Shown here: positions 50,104 to 59,831 of the stretch, one piece after another
How the letters are laid out: every line of letters starts with the position of its first letter
Position numbering within the stretch: the first letter of the stretch is position 1
NCBI GenBank assembly: GCA_016708785.1
Contig: JADJFC010000015.1
Coordinates: 62,001-126,000 of the forward strand
Reading direction: 5' to 3'
Origin: Bacteroidota bacterium
GTDB taxonomy: Bacteria > Bacteroidota > Bacteroidia > AKYH767-A > 2013-40CM-41-45
Length of the DNA: 64,000 nucleotides
The notes under the pieces: model-generated
Told to the model about the DNA's origin: nothing
Databases searched by the model: none
The model's input: only the letters and a program-made list of their open reading frames with translations
Position numbers and translations under genes: made by a program

Positions 50104-53100
50104 ATGAAAACGATCAACAAAAGAATTCTGATTTTTCTTTTCTTTCTATCATGCACACTCAATTCGATCGCGTCAGCTACCCTTTTCAATTATGATTTTA
50201 ATTCCGGAACTTATTACCCGGACTTTTCGAATAATGCATTTCCAAATGTTACTTGTACGATATCAGGAACTCCGAATTATGCCATTTCAACAGTAGGGAC
50301 TGCAACCGGGCCTTCTGCATTTACATCGAATCTTACGGGGAACAGTCTTCAATTAACGAATTCAAGTGGGACCAATATCAATGGATTTACACTGGCATTA
50401 GGAGGCAGCGACTTATCAAAATATTGTTCTTACCAGATTTATTTTCAGTCGAAAGGCACAGCCAGCGGTGCTCAGACTTTAACTATTTATTACAGCATTG
50501 ATAATGTAAATTATTTCCCGTTTTCAAGAAAGACAGCCGCGATTTCAACCACAAATTGGAATGAAGCTGTGATAGATATGGGGGGAATAAATATATTGAA
50601 TTCAGCGCCTGCAATCTATTTCAAGATTCTAGCAAGTGGAGCCTCTGGTACTTCCCCAATTTATATTGACAACTTACAAATTGCTGCTTCTTACATGAAT
50701 ATTTCTACTCATGGAATAAAAAATTTTCCAAGAGGTATGTATGTGCAGGATTTCATTAAGTTCATTGGGGATCCAGAAGGTTTGATTGTTGATCGTGGTC
50801 GTACAATTTTAGGTAATCCTACCGAAGAAGATAAACTTTTGAATTATTGCAAGAAAAATAACTTTACGTATCTCGTTTTTATGACTTGGGATTGTTGCGA
50901 TACATTTATGATCGAAATGATCCACGAACAAGCATTACGTTTGGAGAAGAGCTATGTCATTTTTTGAAAAAGGCAGAGGATTATTATTGCTTGACTGATT
51001 TTGGGGTTGCAGGAAGTAGAAATGATTTTTTTTCATCTCAATTTGACAACAATCAATCGCCAGTATATAATTTAACATCTGCTGAAAAAAGTCTATTATC
51101 AGAAAACAGTCCAGTACGTTTGGTTGAACAAATTCTACCTACAGGTGATCCTCGTATTCCGATGGTGGAGTATTTTAAATTTCTTTTAACGTTTACGAAT
51201 ATCAATACACCCAATTCTTATAGAAGTAGTGCTCTTTCATCGTCTATTCAGTGCAGCGATGCTCACTTTAATGTGATTACCGCTGAAAATGAATTTTGGA
51301 ACGATAGGTCAAAGACTGATATTAATAGCACACCAAATGATAATCCGTTAGGAAATCAAGCGGGTCCTCAATATCGAGAATTTTTAACACTTGCTAGAGG
51401 TATGAATGATATTAAAAGGATTCAAGAAAATGCAGGAAATGTAATATATACAGAATTATATTTAGCATATTTAGAGGATACTTGTAGCTGCAATTGGGGT
51501 ACGCAACCAGTCCAATCCCCAAATCTTCTGTGCACAACTAATACTACAAATTATGCGTTAGCAAGTGGAAATATTGCTGAAAATCAATACGTTGCAAATA
51601 CATTAGATCCATTGTTTGATAGGTTTTTAAGCACGTATTACAGCTCTGACGAATTCCAGATGTATAATTCATCAATTCAATATTATCATCAAAATTATGA
51701 TTCAAAATTTTTATCTCTTGGTAGATCTAATCCATCTGGAACAATGATACAGCCTTTATATAGCGCCGAATCTATACCCAGCAATGGTCAATCTAATTTT
51801 TATGGATTTTGGTTTGCAGGATATTCGAATTATCATGGAAGAGACCCTAGAAGTTTTAATATTTATACTGCCGAGAAAAATTTTTATGATCTATGGTTTG
51901 CAGATAATTCTGTAGATGCTAAGGACAATCCGCAAATGCCTGGCACTTCCCATTGGTTTGCTTCTGCTTCGCTATTGAAGAACACTTCAAATCCTCAAGT
52001 TTTAAGATCAAACAGTCCTCTCTGCACTGGAACAAATTCTACCGCATTGGTAACTTTCACTTATCAAGGACCGATAAATAAGGGTTCACGATATGATTTT
52101 AAAATTACAAAAAACGGCGTAGTTTATGCAAACCTTGTCGATCAAGAATGGCCGGAGTATGATGCAAATGCTCAAAGTGGAATCAACCTTCCTTCTTACA
52201 ATTTGCCTTTCGATGATACTTACGATTATGATGTTCAATTTAAAATTTATTATAATCGTCATCCTTCAGGATGTGAGTACGAAGAGACTCTTCAGGTTAA
52301 AGTTAAAAGTGGAGCATCAATCGAAGCAAATAAACCAACTGCGATTTGTCGAGAAGACTTTATCTTACTAACAGCTAGCGAGGGTGGCACTTCTTATTCA
52401 TGGAGTAATGTATCCCAAAGTAATGGTCGCTTTGCAACAATATTTAATGCTAGCTCTACTGGACTGAGAACAGTAACTTGTTCAATTTCGGGAGGAACAT
52501 GTCCAATGACCGCAAATTTACCAGTAACAATTAATCCAAATTATTCAAATAGTAATCTGCCTCCTGCATTAACTAGCGCTGCGTGTTCACCTTCAGTCGG
52601 TGGAGCAACTATAACAGGATTTGCTTCAACAATAGGCAGCACAAATTGGAATTGGGGTGATGGAACAACCGGATTTCCAAAACAAATTAATGAATCTACA
52701 TTGCTTTCAATTCACTTTACTCAGACTTCGGGATGTGATTATACTAAGACCTACAATTTTACTATGCCTAATCTCCATGTCGTATCTGGGGAGTCAAATG
52801 TGCTATGCACTAATAATAGCTCCGTAAATTTAATTGTAGACAATGGTGGTATCTATAGTTTAAATTCAGTATTTCTTTATAAAAACGGTGTGCAAATAGC
52901 TAACCTCACAACGCCTTTTGCTTATAATGCTTCAACATCTGGAACGTATACTGTTTCTGGAATACTTGACGGTATTTGTATAACCAGTCAACCAATAGAA
53001 GTTATTTCTTCATCAGGTCTTGTAATTCCATCTACGACAGTTTGTGCGGGTCAGCATCCAAGCCCACCTGTCCAATGCAATGCGCGTGGTAGTTCTTCAG

Positions 53101-56009
53101 GCATTACTTTTAACTGGTATGAAAATGGAAGTCTGATACCTGATGCTAATCGGTACTTTGTAACCGTCGCCCCGACTTCCACATCCGTATATAGCTGTTC
53201 TATCACCACGACAGCAGGATGTACGGCGAACTCCACAGGGACAGTAACGGTCAATCCAAATCCTACTATTACTTCAGCCATTTCACAGACAACTTGCACA
53301 GGTATTTGCGCTGGTCAAATTGCATTAACTGCTTCGGGAGGAAGTTCATTCAGTTACAAGTGGGGTAATGGAGGACCTACTACATCAACAGTTACAAATT
53401 TATGTGCTGGTGAATATAATGTTGTTGTCACAAATAATTTGGGTTGTAAAGCAACGGCTACGCCTACAGTGTTACAAACAACAAGTGGCAATTGTACTGC
53501 AGATCTTGAAATCTGCTCAGGACAGAAATCCTCAGATCTAATTCACTTTGGAACTTATCATCCTGGACAGTCGGTAGTCATACATGCAGATCTAACAATC
53601 GATCAGGATTTTTCCTTCGTAAATTCAGATGTAATCCTTGATCCGAATGTCAAGATAATCATCAATACGGGGATCCGATTAACAATTGATAATTCCGTAT
53701 TGCGAAAATGTCCATCACTGGCGAAATGGTATGGAATTGTCGTTGATCAGGATGGAACATCATTGATCGTTAGAAATAATTCAACATTAAAAGAAGCTAT
53801 AAATGCAATTGATGCGAAAAATGGCGGCCGAGTAGCAGCAATGAACAGCAGTTTCCTGTATAATGAAGTAAGTATAAGTTTCAATGGTGGTGACTGCTTC
53901 CACAGTGAAATATTTGGCAATACTTTCGATTTTGGAAATACTAACATTTTCGATAAAACCGCTGAGGCACACATTAAATCGAACAATACTTCGTATTTAA
54001 AAATTGGAAAAATTGGAGAGGTTCCGAATTTATTTACACATGGAATGTATGGAATTTACATGATGGACAATGTCGATGGAATTATTGAAAATAATGAATT
54101 TACAGCTATTGGACAATTAGTTCCTAATGATAACTATGGATATGATAGACTGGGTAGCGGAATTAGCGCTGCAGCAGCAATCAATAGTACAGGAATTAGT
54201 CTGAAAATTAGAGGTTCAAATTCAACAAATGATAAAAATTATTTTCATGATATTGAACCTTCCGGAATTCATATTGAAAAATACATATTATCTGATGTCT
54301 TTGGAAATGACTTTCAAAATGTATTTTCATCGATGACATTATATAATTGCCCGAGGATGAATATTAATATTCATAATAATCATTTTAAAAATTATAATGG
54401 AGGGATTGAATTAATTTCCATGAGCAATTCTATTATTCATGTTGATAATAATGACTTTAATATGGAGGTGTCAAGTCTTGATACTGCTTTGTCTCTGCCT
54501 TTAACATATCCTATTAATCATTATGGTCTATTTGGAATAACAATGCAAAATAGTTTAAAAGCTAAGGTCGAATTTCATTGTAATAATAATTGGATATCAA
54601 ACACTAAATATGCGATGCATATACGCAATGTAACTAATGTTAATACACTGAAACTCCATTTTAGCGATAATCAAATTTTCTTTTCCAAACCAGTCAAGGA
54701 TATATCTGGGTTTGAAAAGGGATTATGGATAGAAAATGCCGACTATCTAGGAGTTTATAGAAATGTTTTTAAATACAGTGAAGAAACCCCCAGTACTTTA
54801 TCTGACGCTCAACAAATTATAGGAATAGAATTTGCATATATGCAGTTTGGGTTAATTCAGCAAAATAAAATAATAAATTTTGGATTCGGTATGCATGCAA
54901 AAGGCGATTGTAGTGACACAAAACTTCAATGTAATAATTTTTTCTCTTACCAAACAGGTTTGCGTTGTAATAATACTGATCAACCTAAACTTCCAACACA
55001 GGGAGTTAATCTGGTCAGTTGGAATAATATTTGGAACCCTTTAAGTCCGAATATTTTTGACAATAATTTTAAAATCGGTGGAAAACCTTTATTTCAAATT
55101 GAATGGTTTTATATTAGTGGTGATCAGAAATTTAGCCCAATTCCTTATGAGTATAATATTTTACCAGACGATAATCCTATAACATCTATATGCACATCTC
55201 CCGATTTCACCCCAGAGGATGAAAGATCCTATAAATATTCTGCAAATCTGAATTCAGCTCTGTATTCCAGTGATCCTGATTCTCTATATCATGAATATTT
55301 GGGTAGTGAATACTTTTTACGAGGATTTAATATTGATAGTGCACTTCTCAATTTAAACACCGTTGATGATAGTAATTACATTTCTAAATATTATTCTTAT
55401 AAAAATAATAATCAAGGTAAGTATGATGATATTCGTAAGTTACTCAATCAAAAAAATACCAGTGATGCCAATACCAAGTTGCAAAACATAGTTAATTTAA
55501 ATACACTAGAGTTAAACAAGAAAATTGTCTATAGTGCTTATGAAAGAATGATCAATGATAGTGCAGTTTTGGATACAAATGATGTTGAAGATCTAAACTT
55601 AATTGCCTATCAACTACCATTGTATGGCGGCGAGGCAGTATATGATGCTAGAGCTTTATTAAAATTGTTTGTTGAAGATGACGAACTTACTAGTTTGCGA
55701 AAACGCAAACCTGATTTCTATCTTCCAACTAATGAACATGAACGATTAAAACAATCAATAAATTCATTTGAAATATTTCCAAATCCAACCTCAGGTCAAT
55801 TTACCATTATTATAAATAATGAACCAGATCAAAATTCCTTAATTAAAATAGTGGATAATTTAGGAAGAACATTGCAAATAATTAGGTTGAATGGTCAAAC
55901 TCTCTCATATAATTTGGATATAAACTATTTGATGTCAGGAATTTATTTCGTAAATTACTTGTCTAACAATAAAGTGGTATTAACTAAAAAACTTGTGTTG
56001 ATAAAATGA
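50104..56009 (+). CDS. giant secreted protein: jelly-roll, barrel-like domain (paralogue 3), Ig/PKD, beta-helix, T9SS domain
   Basis: About 1968 residues. Signal peptide to about residue 24 (SIASATLF); a beta-sandwich (about 25-200, LYFNYDF-type start and IYIDNLQIAA end). Then the family domain shared with 7463 and 9907: PRGMYVQDF, ILGNPTEEDKLLNYC, ITAENEFWND, SAES...FYGFWFAG, SHWFASA. Ig-like domains with C..C pairs and YSWSN/WNWGDG follow (about 52280-53500). Then comes a right-handed parallel beta-helix (about 53560-55050) with repeated N-N-x-F turns (IENNEF, NNHFKN, DNNDFN), as in pectate-lyase-like and adhesin folds, a Ser/Asn-rich linker, and a type A sorting domain (IFPNPTSGQF). A missing A near 50960 splits it in the barrel-like domain (LEEELCHFLKK restored). 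Confidence 0.75.
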
Positions 56010-57466
56010 GATTTATTGGCATCTTTTTATGTCTTATGATTAATCTTAATTGCGTTTTTGGGCAGTTAAGGAACAATATATGGTGTTTTGGCGATAGCGC
56101 AGGAATTGATTTTAATCAGTCAGTTCCTGCCTCGATTGCTACGAATTTAGATTCTCGTGGTTCTTGTGTTTCAATTGCAGATAGTTCTGGGAATTTATTA
56201 TTTTATGCAGGGACAGGAGAAGGGAATGCACTAGAACGTACAAAAGTCAGATCTGCTAATGGTGATTTATTATTGAACGGAGATTCTATTATTGGGAGAG
56301 CATGGTATAATGAACTTTGTATAATACCATATCCTGGGAATAGTTCCAAGTATTATTTATTTTCAGTAGGTGTAACTTCAATTTATGGTTTATATTATTC
56401 CATAATTGATATGAGTGCAAATAGTGGACTAGGTGAGGTAATTGAAAAAAACATTCAAGTAGATTCTTTGGCCGCATGGGATATCTTAACTTCTATAAAG
56501 CATGCTAACGGAAGAGATTGGTGGTTAATCATGAAAATAAACGGTTCTAATTATGACGATAGCTTGGTTGAGTACCTAATTACTCCTACTGGTTTATTTA
56601 AGAATGTTCAGAGTATTGGAGCTATTGTTGAAGGAAATTCGGGAAACATTGTTTTTTCAAAAGATGGGGATAAACTTTTATTCACGACGTATGGAGGAGT
56701 TATTCAGTTTTTTGATTTTGATCGATGCACAGGTTTGTTTTCCAACCCGAGAGCAATATTCAATCCTACTAATGGCGTTTGGGGAATCACTGGTTCTGCT
56801 TTTTCTAGCAATGGAAATGTGATATATTATGCAACCAGTGACGCAAACTCTTACTTGATTCAATTAGATTTGACTGCATCAAATATTTGGGCTTCACGTG
56901 ATACTCTAGTCTCACTGGATCATCCTTTTGAAGCAGCTGGAAGCCTTAGATTGGCGCCCGATAATAAAATATATTGGTCGTGTGCATGGACGAACGGGAT
57001 TGTTTTTAATTACCCATATCAAGATACCATGTATCATGTTGAAAATACATATTTAAGCGTGATTAATGATCCAGATATTTTAGGAAATGGTTCTAATGTT
57101 TCCATGTACAGTTTTTATCTTGGCGGCAAGCGTTGTTATTGGGGACTTCCCAACAATCCGGATTACGATTTAGGTCCTTTAAGCGGAAGTATTTGTGATT
57201 CTCTTACTAATGGAATTGATGAGAATGAAAATACTTTTATCCATATTTATCCGAATCCTGTTGGCAACACGGCTAATGTGAGTATTGAGTCCGAACAAAT
57301 CATTTCGGTTGAAGCTATTAATACCTTAACGCAAACTTTTCAATTATCATTTGAAAAAATGAATTCTAAACTGGAAATAAATACATCGAATTTGCCTGCG
57401 GGAATATATAATCTACACATAAAAGCTATTAAAAAAGAATTCATTGTTAAATTTATTAAAATGTAA
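56006..57466 (+). CDS. secreted propeller-like protein with T9SS type A domain
   Basis: 486 residues. Signal peptide (1-19, ending VFGQ), then repeats that begin NNIWCFGDSAGIDFN and contain GNLLFYAGTGEG, IVFSKDGDKLLFTTYGG, AFSSNGNVIYYATS and LRLAPDNKIYWSC. These are PD40/YVTN-like blades of a secreted beta-propeller family common in Bacteroidota. The C-terminal sorting domain starts IHIYPNPVGNTANV and ends LPAGIYNLHIKAIKKEFIVKF. Its ATG overlaps the stop of the giant gene (ATGA), so the two products are translationally coupled and may act together at the surface. Role unknown. Confidence 0.78.
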   Translation: MRFIGIFLCLMINLNCVFGQLRNNIWCFGDSAGIDFNQSVPASIATNLDSRGSCVSIADSSGNLLFYAGTGEGNALERTKVRSANGDLLLNGDSIIGRAWYNELCIIPYPGNSSKYYLFSVGVTSIYGLYYSIIDMSANSGLGEVIEKNIQVDSLAAWDILTSIKHANGRDWWLIMKINGSNYDDSLVEYLITPTGLFKNVQSIGAIVEGNSGNIVFSKDGDKLLFTTYGGVIQFFDFDRCTGLFSNPRAIFNPTNGVWGITGSAFSSNGNVIYYATSDANSYLIQLDLTASNIWASRDTLVSLDHPFEAAGSLRLAPDNKIYWSCAWTNGIVFNYPYQDTMYHVENTYLSVINDPDILGNGSNVSMYSFYLGGKRCYWGLPNNPDYDLGPLSGSICDSLTNGIDENENTFIHIYPNPVGNTANVSIESEQIISVEAINTLTQTFQLSFEKMNSKLEINTSNLPAGIYNLHIKAIKKEFIVKFIKM

Positions 57467-57519
57467 TTTCTAGAATACATAAGAGTAAATTTGAGAAAAC
57501 AATCTTGATTGGAAATAAG

Positions 57520-57686
57520 AACCTTCTGTAAGACGTATCAATGCAAATTTATTAAGGAATAATTTTTTTATCTTTTCAGAGACTCATCAAGATCAATTCT
57601 TTATTTATAGACTTAATAGTGGAATTTATTTTTTGAAATTGAAAACAAATCAAAAGACAACAATTCACAAATTCATCAAACAATAA
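57520..57686 (+). pseudogene. remnant of a T9SS sorting domain
   Basis: An open stretch without a start codon ends ...FFIYRLNSGIYFLKLKTN-QKTTIHKFIKQ before TAA at 57684-57686. LNSGIYFLKL and the basic end are the last beta-strands of a type A sorting domain. It lies 55 bases after a complete gene that already has its own sorting domain, so it is the leftover end of a deleted or recombined cargo gene. The rest of 57467-57857 shows nothing else. Confidence 0.6.
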
Positions 57687-57857
57687 TTGATGCTATTTGT
57701 TCTTTAAATCAATTGGGATACCCGCAATAAATAACAACATGATTTTTGTCAAAAACCCCGCATACACCTCAATTAAGCCCAATACCCCTTTCAAAATCCA
57801 AAGAATTTTCCTATAATTGTAGAAAGAAATTCCCATACCAACTTATACGCCCATCCG

Positions 57858-59792
57858 ATGAAGAAGATATTCATCGCTATCGCAGTCATCACTTCTGTTA
57901 TACTGTTGCTTAGCTTTGTTTCCGGTGACAATGTAAAACCTTACCAGCATACCCCTGAAGAGCTTGCTTTTTTTTCATCTCAACAAGCACAAACGCCTTT
58001 AGTTCCCGGTGAGTGGTTTCTGACTTCCGCAAGTTGTCGGGGTTGTCATGGACACGATTCCCTCGGACAAGCCAATATCGATGAAGATGGAAACGATGTA
58101 AACCTGGTTTCTCATTGGGAAAGCAGTATGATGGCACTAAGTGCTAAAGATCCTCTTTGGCGAGCTAAAGTTTCTCAGGAGATCCTTGTGAATCCCGGCC
58201 ACGCAGGTCCGTTACAGGACAAATGCACGTCCTGCCACGCTCCTACCGGAAGATACAATCATTTCTACCGTGGACTTGGCGATTTTCTTATGACGGATCT
58301 TGCAAATGATACGCTTGGTTTAGATGGTGTCAATTGTACAAGCTGCCATACCATTTCCCCAAGTGTTGGAAGTACATTCTCCGGAGAAATTCCTTACGAT
58401 ACAACTCGCACGATTTACGGTCCATTCATGGCTCCGTTTTTTGGTCCTATGCAATTGTATGAAGGATACACACCGGTTTACAGCGCTCACATGGATGAAT
58501 CACGTTTGTGTTCGTCATGTCATACGCTCATCACAGAGACTGCAGACTTAAGTGGAAATTTAACCGGTCAGCAATTTGTGGAACAGGCAACGTATCATGA
58601 ATATCAGAACTCTTCCTTCCCTGCCAATAATATCAAGTGTCAGACATGTCACATGCCTCAGCTGGCTTCTCCGGTTGTAATTGCAAATGGCTTTATCTCA
58701 CTTACACCACGTACACCATTTAATCAACATGTATTTGCAGGAGCAAATCACTTCATGCTTGAACTGATAAAAAATAATAAAGCCGCTCTGGGAGTAGATG
58801 TTGCTGATGCAAGATTTGATTCCACGCTTGATGCGACTTCAGCAAATTTAAGATTGAATTCTATCAACCTGAATGTATTGTTCGACAGTGCAATGAGTGA
58901 TACCGGATATTTCAGAGTGAAAATTGAAAATAAAGTAGGCCATAAATTTCCTTCGGGATATCCTTCACGTCGTGTCGTTGTGCAGTTCATTGTCACTGAT
59001 AATGCCAATGACACCATTTTCAAATCCGGACTTTTCGATCCAACTTATAGAGTGATCGGTGAAAATCCTGCTTTTGAATCACATCATGAAATGATCAATC
59101 AATCCAATGTCCCTCAAATTTATGAGATCGTAATGGGTGATGTGAATGGTGATTATACATCAGTATTGGAAAGAGCGGCAATTGTATTAAAAGATAATCG
59201 TCTTCCGCCAATTGGTTTTACAAATTCACATAGTACTTATGATACTTGCGTAATTTCAGCAGATGCAAATGCAGATGCTGATTTCAATAAATTGAATACA
59301 TTAGAAGGAACAGGAATTGACTACACACACTTCCATGTTCCACTTGGATCATTTAGTGGTGATCTAAAAGTAACAACACGAGTTTTTTATCAGACTGTCC
59401 CACCGAAATTCGTAGAAGAAATGTTCGCTATGAGCAGTCCTGAAATCGACACCTTCCGAACAATGTTCAACAATGCGGATCAATCACCTTTCCTGGTTGC
59501 GACAGATAGCATGAACCTTACGATTACGGAAATTAAACAGCAGACGCTGCAGAATTCCATCAAAGTTTATCCATCCATTTCCACCTCCGGCGAATTTACC
59601 CTGTTGACAAATGGGGACATTAAAATCGAAAAAGTTGAAATTTTCGACGCAAACGGCAAAAACATCGAGATTCAAAATCAAAATGAAGATTTGGTTAAGC
59701 GGGTGATTGTCATCACAGGTAAGAGCGGAAATTATTATATTCGTATCGTTACCTCAAAAGGCGTAACAGTGAAGAAGGTATTGAAATTATAG
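57858..59792 (+). CDS. pentaheme cytochrome c-like protein with T9SS sorting domain
   Basis: 644 residues, intact. N-terminal signal/anchor (about 4-22). Five CxxCH haem-binding motifs: CRGCH (60-64), CTSCH (123-127), CTSCH (160-164), CSSCH (218-222), CQTCH (261-265). Spacing and the segment MDESRLCSSCHT resemble NrfA/HAO-like and 'cytochrome c family' proteins of Bacteroidota. Residues about 320-520 form a beta-rich domain (YFRVKIENKVGHKFPSGYPSR). The C-terminus (VYPSISTSGEFTLLTNG ... GNYYIRIVTSKGVTVKKVLKL) is a type A sorting domain, so the protein should be exported to the outer surface. The electron partner is unknown. Confidence 0.83.
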   Translation: MKKIFIAIAVITSVILLLSFVSGDNVKPYQHTPEELAFFSSQQAQTPLVPGEWFLTSASCRGCHGHDSLGQANIDEDGNDVNLVSHWESSMMALSAKDPLWRAKVSQEILVNPGHAGPLQDKCTSCHAPTGRYNHFYRGLGDFLMTDLANDTLGLDGVNCTSCHTISPSVGSTFSGEIPYDTTRTIYGPFMAPFFGPMQLYEGYTPVYSAHMDESRLCSSCHTLITETADLSGNLTGQQFVEQATYHEYQNSSFPANNIKCQTCHMPQLASPVVIANGFISLTPRTPFNQHVFAGANHFMLELIKNNKAALGVDVADARFDSTLDATSANLRLNSINLNVLFDSAMSDTGYFRVKIENKVGHKFPSGYPSRRVVVQFIVTDNANDTIFKSGLFDPTYRVIGENPAFESHHEMINQSNVPQIYEIVMGDVNGDYTSVLERAAIVLKDNRLPPIGFTNSHSTYDTCVISADANADADFNKLNTLEGTGIDYTHFHVPLGSFSGDLKVTTRVFYQTVPPKFVEEMFAMSSPEIDTFRTMFNNADQSPFLVATDSMNLTITEIKQQTLQNSIKVYPSISTSGEFTLLTNGDIKIEKVEIFDANGKNIEIQNQNEDLVKRVIVITGKSGNYYIRIVTSKGVTVKKVLKL

Positions 59793-59831
59793 ATACCTCT
59801 GAAATCAGCAAAATACAACCTAAATCATACT

